Below, piece by piece: positions 16,017 to 23,094 of a stretch of 64,000 nt of DNA (position 1 is the first letter of the stretch; each line of letters begins with the position of its first letter). This DNA is from CBDCOD01 sp965219665 (GTDB lineage Bacteria; Pseudomonadota; Gammaproteobacteria; CAKMZV01), in the NCBI GenBank assembly GCA_965219665.1, contig CBDCOD010000025.1, positions 62,001 to 126,000 of the forward strand, read 5' to 3'. Made by a program: the position numbers and the translations under genes. The notes below the pieces were generated by a model, which saw only the letters and a list, made by a program, of their open reading frames with translations, searched no databases and was not told the origin of the DNA.

Positions 16017-16469
16017 TTATTCTTCAAATTTTACTGGTTCTGATTCATTGTTTTTAATGACAACAGTGCCAGCCAATTTGTCATGCCAACCTTGCTTTTT
16101 TTTGTCTATACCAACCCAGATAAACCCCAGACCCAAGGGTAACATTGCTGGGATATAGGCAAAGTATCTACCTATAGCTTGCCCCAGAGAAAGTTTATTT
16201 CCAGTTTTTGCATCAACGATTTTTAGTCTCGTTGCCATTTTTCCTGGTGTACCGAGAAAGCGCAGCCAAAACCATATTGTTGCAACAATGGGAACAATAT
16301 GACCCAGCAGCACATCCCAAAAACCATGGATGATCTGCTCACCAAACCAATATTCTTCGCCATAAATAAACGAAAGTGGGACACCCGAAACGATAGTTAT
16401 TATCACTAAATCGATTAGAAATGCTCCAAATCTAATCCAGAATCCTGCGTACTCTTGCTCTTTTTTCAT
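16017..16469 (-). CDS. RDD-family membrane protein, 150 aa
   Basis: The protein starts AGFWIRFGAFLIDLVIITIV, which contains the family R and D residues, and has three predicted membrane segments (about 12-30, 52-72 and 103-122). The block FLGTPGKMATRLKIVDAKTG matches the conserved P-G-K-x-x-xG-L-K-I-V motif. GWHDKLAGTVVI closes the domain. RDD proteins are poorly characterised; some are linked to cation transport. The ribosome binding site GGAG precedes the ATG. The frame is intact, one of the few full-length cassette genes here. Confidence 0.85.
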   Translation of the reverse strand: MKKEQEYAGFWIRFGAFLIDLVIITIVSGVPLSFIYGEEYWFGEQIIHGFWDVLLGHIVPIVATIWFWLRFLGTPGKMATRLKIVDAKTGNKLSLGQAIGRYFAYIPAMLPLGLGFIWVGIDKKKQGWHDKLAGTVVIKNNESEPVKFEE

Positions 16470-16490
16470 GCTACTTAATTCTCCTTTTGT

Positions 16491-16566
16491 GTTTAACGCC
16501 GCAAATAACCGGAGCCGAAAGGAGCGCAGCGACTGTAGGCGTCCGAGTTAATTTGCCTTGTTATGT
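16491..16566 (-). other. attC site (76 bp) of the TIR/caspase cassette
   Basis: The outer boxes are GTTTAAC and GTTATGT. The stems are GCAAATAAC/GAGTTAATTTGC and CCGGAGCC against GGCGTCCG. It lies 31 bp beyond the caspase-like gene's stop. Confidence 0.8.
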
Positions 16567-16596
16567 GCATCATTAACTCCCACTCTATTAGGTTAC

Positions 16597-17599
16597 TCAT
16601 ATACGTTCTTTCTCTACCAATCTTCGATAGTGCTCTCCAAGTGCTGTAAGCTTGCTACATGCTTTACTTTCCATTGCGGCATTCCACATATGAGGGACAT
16701 CGACTGGCACAAGTAAATTGAGCCTATTAGATTTTTGTAGGACTGAAAAAGTTCAATCGTATTCTCAGGAATTGGTGGGGGCATCCCTGGATCTCGTCCA
16801 TTTCAATTCGGGCTCATAGGTTGGGTCTAATGAAAACTCAATAACCTGGGTTAGGAAACAATTCTTTCATTCGAAGTAAGTCTGTTAATGGAATAGGTGG
16901 TGTAACCTTTCTTAAAGGTGAAATAAACTCGGTGTTTGACGTTAGTTTTGACTACAGGTCGTTGTCTCCCAAGCACCAAGTGATTGATCTATGAGAGCAT
17001 TTTTACACACTACCTGGTGTGATATGCGCACCAGTAAGATTTGCCGCACTACCATTTAGTGCATCTACCAAAAGAGTTGTGAAGACTCCTCTTCCATTTT
17101 CTTCTGTTGCATATTGATCTTTTGTTGAAGCAGTCCAAATTGTCATTTCCTTCAGACAATGACGCTAATTGTTCATTTGCGGGTGATGTTCCGGCTATAC
17201 CTGAATGACAGCTATCCAGTATGATAATTTTATTTTTTGCTGGTGAAGCGTTAGCAAAAGTCAAAATCTCTGATAATGAAACCCCAGCGATCGCCTTTGC
17301 TTGAGTTTGTTGCTAATAAATACCCTCCAGTTGCCTCAATATGTCCATGGCCAGCAAAATAGAACAAGATGAACTACTTCTGCTTCTGTTTCAAAAAGCT
17401 CTTCAATACTGTCTTTCATTTCACTTCGATTTACACGGTCACTTGGACCTGTGCCAGTGTGCAACATACAATCAAAGTTAACGGAACCTCCGTCATGACG
17501 CTCCAATACTGCTTTTACTGCATGAGCATCATCAACACAGCCATAGAGAGGTGAACCATGCTCATAATAATTTATTCCGATAATTAATGCTTTTCTCAT
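16597..17599 (-). pseudogene. Caspase-like (C14) protease, frameshifted; Thoeris IV-like effector
   Basis: From the ATG at 17599, MRKALIIGINYYEHGSPLYG begins a caspase/metacaspase p20 domain. The catalytic His appears as FAGHGHIEATGGYLLATNSS (one frame) and the catalytic Cys as KNKIIILDSCHSGIAG (another). GMTIWTASTKDQYATEENGR and GVFTTLLVDALNGSA follow in a third. The C-terminal domain ends near KACSKLTALGEHYRRLVEK. At least four indels (about 17362, 17290, 17145 and 17010) break the frame, so it reads as a pseudogene of about 334 codons. It follows the TIR-like gene by 7 bp. A TIR gene next to a caspase-like protease is the layout of type IV Thoeris, where a TIR-made nucleotide activates the protease. 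Confidence 0.75.
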
Positions 17600-17606
17600 A
17601 ACCCAC

Positions 17607-18033
17607 CTAAATCGAATGATTCCTTATGGCATTGACGATTGATGCACTTTGCCACTTCACTATTTCGTCAGCATTGTCTTTCACGATTTTTGATGTTTTT
17701 TCTGAAGCCCATGGTTCAACAGCAATCAATGGCTCTTGAATAAACTTGCTTTGCAATTTCAATTTCTTTATTTATCCATTTTGAATAGGTACTGTAAACT
17801 CCAGCCATAATTACTACACAGTTTACAAAAGGCATTTGATTTATAATCGCTTCCATCAAAGAGCCTAATGTCATTTGGTGCACTATGAATGGGAACATCT
17901 TTTGGCACAGAGTCCCATCAACCCACTTGAAATTTGGGTGTTCATCGAAGAACGAGACAAGTTTTTCATAAGCATCACCATATGCTAACATGAGTTGACT
18001 AATGAATAGGTTGTATGTTTTTAGTTGTGGCGT
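17607..18033 (-). pseudogene. ThsB-like TIR-domain protein, start lost and frameshifted
   Basis: The reconstructed protein matches the MTH538/ThsB-type TIR family: PQLKTYNLFIS at the start, AYGDAYEKLVSFFDEHPNFKW, SVPKDVPIHSAPNDIRLFD, VVIMAGVYSTYSKWINKEIE, then PLIAVEPWASEKTSKIV and ADEIVKWQSASIVNAIR. These blocks occupy three frames. The codon where ATG is expected (18031-18033), 8 bases after AAAGGAA, is ACG. In the intact family the TIR converts NAD+ to a cyclic ADP-ribose-type signal upon infection. Here start loss plus several indels make it non-functional. The TAG stop is followed closely by the caspase gene's ribosome binding site AGGTGGG. Confidence 0.75.
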
Positions 18034-18088
18034 TTTGAAATATTCCTTTACGTTGGTTTAGAAAAATATGGTGCGTCTTAGAGCACAT

Positions 18089-18140
18089 GGACGATGAAAC
18101 TCAGCGGCGGCGAGCCGTCCGCTGGAGTGCCTTGTTATGT
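18089..18140 (-). other. attC site, type B copy 3, with degenerate outer box
   Basis: The inner arms (AAACTCAGCGGCGG and CCGTCCGCTGGAGTG) match the other type B sites. The box that should read TAAC at 18089-18092 is GGAC. The opposite box GTTATGT is normal and contains the DUF2442 stop. The lost box should prevent excision at this junction and fuse the two cassettes. Confidence 0.8.
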
Positions 18141-18386
18141 TGCTGGTTCACCGTTACACCACAATTCATATTCGCTGATATCAATCTCGCTATTCCAGAA
18201 AACAGCATACCCTCCTTGTTCAACCTGTATTGCCTTGAACAAAACAGGATTTTTTAATGGAGAAAACATTTCCTTACTAAACAAAGGAGTGACATCGTAT
18301 TTTCTTTTTCTGGTTATCGTCTCAAATTTAACCAGTAAAGTATGATTGTTGATTACAGAAGCTGATTTAATCTTTGGACATTTCAT
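18135..18386 (-). CDS. DUF2442-domain protein, 83 aa
   Basis: The protein has the DUF2442 pattern: MKCPKIKSASVINNHTLLVKF, then a YDVTPLF motif, FKAIQVEQGGYAVFW and a WNSEIDISEYELW close. DUF2442 proteins usually pair with DUF4160 proteins in small toxin-antitoxin-like operons and are the likely antitoxin or regulator. Its DUF4160 partner lies 3 bp upstream. The frame is intact and ends within attC. Confidence 0.8.
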   Translation of the reverse strand: MKCPKIKSASVINNHTLLVKFETITRKRKYDVTPLFSKEMFSPLKNPVLFKAIQVEQGGYAVFWNSEIDISEYELWCNGEPAT

Positions 18387-18389
18387 AAC

Positions 18390-18646
18390 TTACTCCAGTG
18401 GTGGCAACTTATGAAATTCTTGACTATCCCACATAGTCTTTAATTCGAAGCTTTGTTTTTTTCAGCCCATTCAATTACGGTAACTTCTTTGCTCTGTTTG
18501 GCAAATCACCTTCAATCATTTTCAATGTATTGATGTCAAATAAACCAATATGCTCGCCATAAACAGCATGAAAATGTGGTGGTGGGTGGTCACCAAAAAA
18601 TAACTTTATTACGATTCCATAAAATCGTGCTATTTCACGCTATCTC
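18390..18646 (-). pseudogene. DUF4160-domain protein, frameshifted
   Basis: The segment reads ARFYGIVIKLFFGDHPPPHF, then HAVYGEHIGLFDINTL and KMIEGDLPNRAKK, the complete DUF4160 core with the HxPPHFHA motif. A single-base lesion then gives a premature stop, and another frame supplies VIEWAEKNK and WDSQEFHKLPPLE, the usual C-terminal end. No start codon is present in frame: the first residues overlap the end of a ParA-like fragment. The tail stops 3 bp before the DUF2442 ATG. It was probably a working two-gene module before decay. Confidence 0.7.
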
Positions 18647-18791
18647 GTTTCCTCCAAGTGATTCTCTGAGGTTGCAATTGTGGATCAAGATCAACCACAA
18701 GGGTCTTGTAACCCGCCTTATCGCAGCATGAGAGAGCTGCAAGCGTTGTTCCAACACCGCCTTTCATTGATGAAACTGCTGAAATTGCCAT
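18630..18791 (-). pseudogene. ParA/MinD-like ATPase N-terminal fragment, 53 aa
   Basis: From the ATG at 18791, MAISAVSSMKGGVGTTLAAL contains the deviant Walker A of ParA proteins (KGGVGTT in place of KGGVGKT), and TLVVDLDPQLQPQ contains the Walker A' strand. The family usually has over 200 residues; here it stops after about 53 and runs into the DUF4160 coding region. A GAGAGGAT ribosome binding site precedes the ATG. The fragment is too short to act as an ATPase dimer and lacks the second Lys of the motif. Confidence 0.65.
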
Positions 18792-18810
18792 AACTTGATC
18801 CTCTCTCTTC

Positions 18811-18868
18811 CTCTAACGTCTAAACTCAGCGGCGGCGGCACGCCGTCCGCTGGAGTGCTTTGTTAGGC
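18811..18868 (-). other. attC site, type B copy 4 (58 bp)
   Basis: The outer boxes are CTCTAAC and GTTAGGC, with standard type B arms and a slightly longer loop (GGCGGCACGCC). It lies 2 bp from the hicA stop codon and forms the 3' end of the first cassette. Confidence 0.9.
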
Positions 18869-18870
18869 GA

Positions 18871-19089
18871 TTAGTTCTCAAATTCACTACGCAAAATACC
18901 TGATTAACGAATAATGGATTGAATAGTCCCTATTCTTATTTCTCCGTGGTTAGGAACTGGCACGGTAATTGTGGAATCATCTAAATTTTTTTGCATAACG
19001 ATATGGCTACCTCTTTGCCTTACATTGGTAAAGCCGTGATTTGAAAGGATTGCACAAACTTCTTTTCCTGACAATATTCGTAATTTACC
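18871..19089 (-). pseudogene. hicA: HicA-like toxin, start lost and nonsense mutation
   Basis: The frame gives GKLRILSGKEVCAILSNHGF, then VRQRGSHIVMQK (the catalytic GSH motif), then STITVPVPNHGEIRIGTIQS and a C-terminal SGILRSEFEN. HicA is an mRNA interferase with a dsRBD-like fold. The codon before GKLRIL is TAG where ATG is expected, and codon 62 (18904-18906) is TAA where the family has Gln (IIRQSG). A weak internal TTG start (LRIL) is possible but would still end early. It is likely inactive. Confidence 0.75.
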
Positions 19090-19148
19090 CTACCAGCGGC
19101 AACCAGTTCGACGAAGGGGTTGGGGTTCTAATAAATCATAAAACTAAA

Positions 19149-19406
19149 TTACTGCGCGGGTAGCGGATTGCCAGCTGAGAAATGTTCGTCTGATTTGACG
19201 TGCAGTTGTGCCACAAACAACTCATTATGCAATTTTTGAGAAATTTCCTGATTTGATGCAGTTTCAAAAAATAACTCTATTGCTTCTATTAAATTAGCTT
19301 TAGCTTGTTCTATATCGTCTCCTTGACTGGCTATATCAAGTTGCGGGCACAGGGCACAAAAGAATCGCCCTCTCGTTTAATTATTGCTGTTAATTGTCTT
19401 CTCATC
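19149..19406 (-). pseudogene. hicB: HicB-like antitoxin, frameshifted
   Basis: Reading from the ATG at 19406, RRQLTAIIKREGDSFV is followed by a one-base loss in GTGCCCTG, which would give VALCPQLDIASQGDDIEQAK if one G were restored. The rest, NLIEAIELFFETASNQE, then LHNELFVAQLHV, fits the HicB partial-RNase H fold. HicB neutralises HicA. As it stands, translation stops after about 23 residues. It lies upstream of hicA in the same cassette, and both partners are broken. Confidence 0.75.
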
Positions 19407-19425
19407 ATAATTTTTTCCTCATGTA

Positions 19426-19605
19426 TCAATCTACACCGCCATCGTCTGTGTGGTAGCCAGTAATATATCCTTCCTTCCATTCTTCATGACGAGAGTCACA
19501 CACATCATAGGGATTCTTTGAAGGACAATAAAAGACCCCTCGCTCCTCTTTATCCCAATAATGATCAAAACCTTCCTTTTCAGCACCTTGTAAATCACAA
19601 CTCAT
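19426..19605 (-). CDS. Rmf/CrpP-like small protein, 59 aa
   Basis: The start at 19605 follows the strong site GGAGGAG. The acidic protein contains EKEGFDHYWDKEERGV, then NPYDVCDSRHEEWKEGYITGY, resembling the NPY-x-W-x-x-G-(W/Y) pattern of ribosome modulation factor and CrpP-fold proteins. The likeness is short and the function uncertain. It is the gene nearest attI and so the one most likely to be expressed from the integron promoter. Twenty-one more in-frame codons upstream belong to the attI-proximal junction and are not counted. It appears to share its cassette with hicBA, since no attC separates them. Confidence 0.5.
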   Translation of the reverse strand: MSCDLQGAEKEGFDHYWDKEERGVFYCPSKNPYDVCDSRHEEWKEGYITGYHTDDGGVD

Positions 19606-19669
19606 AATAAGTCTCCTCCTCCGCCGCCAAGAGATAATCGGAATAGCTAGACATCGGGGCGTATTCAAC

Positions 19670-19806
19670 GCCTAACAATTAATCATTACATGATTATACA
19701 CTGATAATGGATATCACAGGCCAGAATGAATTATTTATTTGTTATTTATGTCATATAGTTTAATATCTTGAAATAAATGGCTGTAATGTAGGATATAATT
19801 TTATAC
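19670..19806. other. attI site and intI promoter region
   Basis: GCCTAAC (19670-19676; GTTAGGC on the minus strand) marks the attI/first-cassette crossover point. The AT-rich 130 bp up to intI has no gene. A TATAAT at 19794-19799 lies only 7 bp before the intI ATG, so if it is a -10 the mRNA would be nearly leaderless. TTGAAA at 19768 is 20 bp away, a poor spacing. I found no convincing LexA box (CTGT-N8-ACAG). Confidence 0.6.
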
Positions 19807-20769
19807 ATGTCAAAAAAGTTATTAGAGCAAGTTGCCGATAAAATTCGGTTAATGGGATACAGTTATAAAACCGAAAAATCCTACTGTGGATGGATTAAGC
19901 GTTTCATTTTATTTCACAATAAGCGCCACCCAGAACAAATGGGCAAGGAGGAGATTGAACGATTTTTGACCTATTTAGCCGTTGAAAAACAAGTGGCACC
20001 TTCGACGCAAAATCAAGCTTTTAATGCATTGGTTTTTCTTTATGAGCAGGTGTTACAACTGTCTCTAAAGGGTAAAAATATTTCTGCTGTTAGGGCTAAG
20101 CAAAAAATTCATGTGCCAGTCGTATTATCTAAGGATGAAGTAAAAACAATTTTATTTCACACCTCTGATATTTATAATTTGATGTTGATGTTGCTCTATG
20201 GCTGTGGTTTGCGTATGAGTGAGTTATTACGTTTACGCATCAAAGACATTGATTTTGGGCTTAATAATGTGTATATATTTGATAGTAAAAGTCAACGAGA
20301 TAGAGTGGTGCCGTTACCCCAAAAAGCGACAGAAAACCTTCATATTCACATTGCAAGTGTGGGAAAAACGCATCAACTTGATTTAGAGGATGGATTCGGG
20401 TATGTTGATCTGCCCTATGGCTTGGAGCGAAAGTATCCAAATGCCAACCGTGAATTCAAGTGGCAATTTTTATTTCCAATGAAAAAGACTTCGATTGATC
20501 CACGTACGGGCAAGCGCAAGCGTCATCATGTCTTGGAAACCACCTTTTCCAAGGCATTGCGCAATGCTGTGGTTAAAAGCGGAATACCTAAAAAGATTTC
20601 TGCCCATACCTTTCGCCATAGCTATGCCACGCATTTATTGCAATCAGGTATTGATATTCGTACTATACAGGAATTGCTTGGACATAAAAGCCTCCAAACT
20701 ACGATGATTTATACACATGTTGTAAAGTCTTTGAGTGCGGATCGATTGATCAGCCCTTTAGATTTGTAG
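19807..20769 (+). CDS. intI: Integron integrase
   Basis: IntI is a tyrosine recombinase that recombines folded single-stranded attC with attI. The 320-aa protein has the N-terminal SAM-like core-binding domain, catalytic Arg136 (GCGLRMSELL), His267/Arg270 (SAHTFRHSYATHLL), His293 (LLGHKSLQTT) and Tyr302. It also carries the integron-specific insertion (about 188-215) with LPYGLERKYPNANREFKWQ and FPMKKTSIDPRTGKRKRHH, absent from XerC/D. The length and all motifs are intact, so it may be active even though many cassettes are dead. It is oriented away from the cassettes, the usual integron polarity. Confidence 0.97.
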   Translation: MSKKLLEQVADKIRLMGYSYKTEKSYCGWIKRFILFHNKRHPEQMGKEEIERFLTYLAVEKQVAPSTQNQAFNALVFLYEQVLQLSLKGKNISAVRAKQKIHVPVVLSKDEVKTILFHTSDIYNLMLMLLYGCGLRMSELLRLRIKDIDFGLNNVYIFDSKSQRDRVVPLPQKATENLHIHIASVGKTHQLDLEDGFGYVDLPYGLERKYPNANREFKWQFLFPMKKTSIDPRTGKRKRHHVLETTFSKALRNAVVKSGIPKKISAHTFRHSYATHLLQSGIDIRTIQELLGHKSLQTTMIYTHVVKSLSADRLISPLDL

Positions 20770-21279
20770 CGTAAATTTATCATTTAACTTCACTGTACAT
20801 TCCTTGTGTTATATGAAAAAGGAAGGAGAGATAGACAATCGCATCCATTTCTTATGTGTTATGGCTTTGTAGAGGCTGGATGCTATGCGAAAGCAGTAAA
20901 ATTGCTGTAAAAATTGGATGTTTTCCTATATTTTGGATATTTTTAGGGTTTATATTGTGACTATATTCCCTAATATGGTAAATCTCACCGCGATTATGTC
21001 AAGTGTCCACTTTTGAGACATAGGTAGCACACTCGTGCAAAATGGTGTGTCGATAGTTTGTAACATTTTCTGCTTCAAATCAATATGCCCAGGTTATTTG
21101 TAAATATACCTGTAGTGTCACATGATGGTTGGTTTTTTGCAACTAAGGTACAATGCCGTTTTAGTACACTCAGTATGATTGCCTGTATTCTGATGATTCC
21201 TATGACAATAAATTATTGTTATTTGCGATTGATACAATACTGAGGAAATTAGCTTATAAATCCCATAGTATAGTCTGTT
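20770..21279. other. Intergenic region, 510 bp, no gene found
   Basis: This stretch lies between intI and the arabinose cluster, both on the plus strand. I see no ORF with a ribosome binding site, no tRNA and no attC boxes. It is AT-rich. The final 150 bp presumably include the promoter for the 21280 operon, but I could not pick a convincing -35/-10 pair. Confidence 0.5.
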
Positions 21280-22665
21280 ATGAGTCAATACAAGAACCAG
21301 CACGTGATAGCAGTCGATCTAGATGGAACGCTATTACGTAGTGATTTATTGTATGAGTGTATAGCGCGACTTTTGAGGCATAGGGCGTGGATGCTGCTGT
21401 GGGTGCCTTTTTGGTTATTGCGCGGTATTGTGTATCTCAAATGGCAGTTGGCAAAACATACTGTAGATTATATTGATTTTGCGGCTTTACCGCTAAATGA
21501 GCCCTTATTAAAGTGGTTACGCCAGCAAACAATGCCTGTAGTTCTTATTAGTGCTTCGCATCAAATTTTAGTGGATCGTATAGCACAACAAATAGGTGGT
21601 TTTGCGTTAGCAGTTGGCACTACTGATGTAAATATGCAGGGAGGGCAGAAGGTTGTTTGGTTGCAGCAACACACTCAAGCCTTTGACTACATAGGAAATA
21701 GCAAGGCAGATGTGCCAACGTGGCAGGCTGCACAGCAGGCTTATAGTTGTGGGTATTTACCCAATAAAAAGATAATGCCTTTGGCACAGTGGCAGTCTAA
21801 TACATTTGGCGCGCTATTATCAGCAATACGCTGGCACCAGTGGGCTAAAAATGCGCTTCTATTTGTGCCTCTGGTTTTAGGCTTTCGTTTTTTTAGTGAG
21901 CAGGTATTTTATTCAGCCATAGTTGCATTCATATCCTTTTGCTTTTTAGCATCCAGTATGTACTTGCTCAATGATATCCTAGACTTAGACAGCGACCGTA
22001 ATCATCCAGAAAAACGTCATCGTGGCTTGGCAAGTGGTATGGTTTCTATACCTGTGGCTAGTATATTAGGTGGCGCTTTGTTTGTGGTTAGTATGGCTCT
22101 TGCTCTCATGGTTAATACAATGTTCTTATGGGTAGCACTGTTATACATGTTTATTGCCTTGGCATATTCCTTTGCTCTAAAAAAAGTAGTTATGTTGGAT
22201 GTGATTGTTTTGTCTATCCTATACACAATGCGCATTATTGCAGGTTCAGCAGCAACGGGGATTGTTACATCCAACTGGCTCATTGCTTTTTCAGTTGCTC
22301 TGTTTTTTAGTCTGGCGTGTTTGAAGCGGTTTTCTGACTTAGTGGTAACAAGCAAGGCATTGTCGGGTAGAGGCTATTCATTACAAGATGTGCCTGTTCT
22401 ACAAATGCTGGGGATTGGGGGCGCATTATTGTCTGTTTTGATAGCAGCACTGTATATTAATAGTTTGGAAGCAGAGTTGAACTACCAAAGTAGTCCGTGG
22501 TTGTGGGGTGTTAATATTGTGCTGTTATATTGGGTTAGCATGATGTGGCTGCGTGCTAATCGTCAAGAGATAAAAATTGATCCGGTGCTGTATGCAATTA
22601 AGGACAAGGTAAGTTGGTTGTGCATCCTTAGCATAGCATGCTTTTTGGCACTTATTGTGTTATAA
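21280..22665 (+). CDS. HAD-UbiA fusion: decaprenyl-phosphate phosphoribosyltransferase-like
   Basis: The N-terminal third is a HAD phosphatase (AVDLDGTLLRSD, Asp about 13; VLISAS; a later YIGNSKADV). The C-terminal two thirds are a UbiA prenyltransferase with many membrane spans and the metal-binding motif NDILDLDSDRNHPEKRHRG (about 230-248). The N-D-x-x-D-x-x-x-D-x-x-HP-x-K form is that of DPPR synthase (mycobacterial Rv3806c), which transfers phosphoribose from PRPP to decaprenyl phosphate. The fused HAD could remove the 5-phosphate in the next step. Adjacent DprE1/DprE2 genes support this. The protein is 461 aa and starts the operon. Confidence 0.85.
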   Translation: MSQYKNQHVIAVDLDGTLLRSDLLYECIARLLRHRAWMLLWVPFWLLRGIVYLKWQLAKHTVDYIDFAALPLNEPLLKWLRQQTMPVVLISASHQILVDRIAQQIGGFALAVGTTDVNMQGGQKVVWLQQHTQAFDYIGNSKADVPTWQAAQQAYSCGYLPNKKIMPLAQWQSNTFGALLSAIRWHQWAKNALLFVPLVLGFRFFSEQVFYSAIVAFISFCFLASSMYLLNDILDLDSDRNHPEKRHRGLASGMVSIPVASILGGALFVVSMALALMVNTMFLWVALLYMFIALAYSFALKKVVMLDVIVLSILYTMRIIAGSAATGIVTSNWLIAFSVALFFSLACLKRFSDLVVTSKALSGRGYSLQDVPVLQMLGIGGALLSVLIAALYINSLEAELNYQSSPWLWGVNIVLLYWVSMMWLRANRQEIKIDPVLYAIKDKVSWLCILSIACFLALIVL

Positions 22666-22692
22666 AATTTGGAGTGAGAGCTACGTTCCAAA

Positions 22693-23094
22693 ATGAGAGT
22701 CATCCATCGCTATATTGGGTTTGCTATAGCAGCAACTGTTGCAAATATTGGAGCACAGGATATTATGATTCGCTTATACGGCGGTACTTACGGTATTTTT
22801 GTCGCTATTGCTGTAGGTACAGTTGTTGGTTTAGGATTGAAGTATGCTTTAGATAAGCGTTATATTTTTTGCTTCTACGCTCAGGGTATTGCGAAAAATA
22901 TACACGTTTTTGTCCTGTATGTGTTTATGAGTGTGATTACTACCATGATATTTTGGGGGGTTGAATTTGGTTTTCATTACTTATTTGCAAGCAAAGAAAT
23001 GCGCTATTTAGGTGGTATCATTGGCTTATCCATTGGCTATACCGTGAAGTATTTCCTAGATAAGCGTTATGTTTTCCGTCAGGAGAATATATGA
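22693..23094 (+). CDS. GtrA-family membrane protein, 133 aa
   Basis: Four hydrophobic segments and two copies of the family signature LKYALDKRYIF and VKYFLDKRYVF identify GtrA. GtrA-like proteins are thought to flip or stabilise polyprenyl-phosphate-linked sugars across the inner membrane. In arabinogalactan synthesis a GtrA-like protein (Rv3789) also accompanies DprE1/E2. The stop overlaps the dprE1 start by 4 bp (ATGA). The first residues are chosen from the ATG at 22693. Confidence 0.85.
   Translation: MRVIHRYIGFAIAATVANIGAQDIMIRLYGGTYGIFVAIAVGTVVGLGLKYALDKRYIFCFYAQGIAKNIHVFVLYVFMSVITTMIFWGVEFGFHYLFASKEMRYLGGIIGLSIGYTVKYFLDKRYVFRQENI

Larger units (their letters stand above)
9096..20769. 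mobile_element. Chromosomal integron: intI, attI and a decayed cassette array
   Basis: An IntI-type tyrosine recombinase (19807-20769, +) lies beside a string of small genes, nearly all on the minus strand and each ending in or next to an attC-like element bounded by RYYYAAC and GTTRRRY. This divergent layout is that of an integron. I count about twelve cassette units from 19676 down to about 9096. Four attC sites share one short core (arms CAAAGCACTCCAGCGGACGG and CCGCCGCTGAGTTTG), three share a long 144-bp type, and three more have a third, variable type. Recurring attC families favour a resident chromosomal integron over a mobile resistance integron; no resistance gene is visible. The distal edge near tRNA-Pro is uncertain. 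Confidence 0.85.

Noticed and set aside
11034..18868. CRISPR array, because of recurring short palindromic repeats
   Set aside because: Repeat spacing is irregular (hundreds of bp to kilobases), repeats differ in type, genes lie between them and no cas genes are present. They are attC sites.
19680..19806. SOS (LexA) box controlling intI
   Set aside because: CTGTAATGTAGGATAT was the closest match and lacks the ACAG half. No acceptable box was found.
20990..21060. Possible IS end or remnant in the gap after intI (GTGTCCACTTTTGAGACA)
   Set aside because: No partner repeat, no target duplication and no transposase fragment were found nearby.
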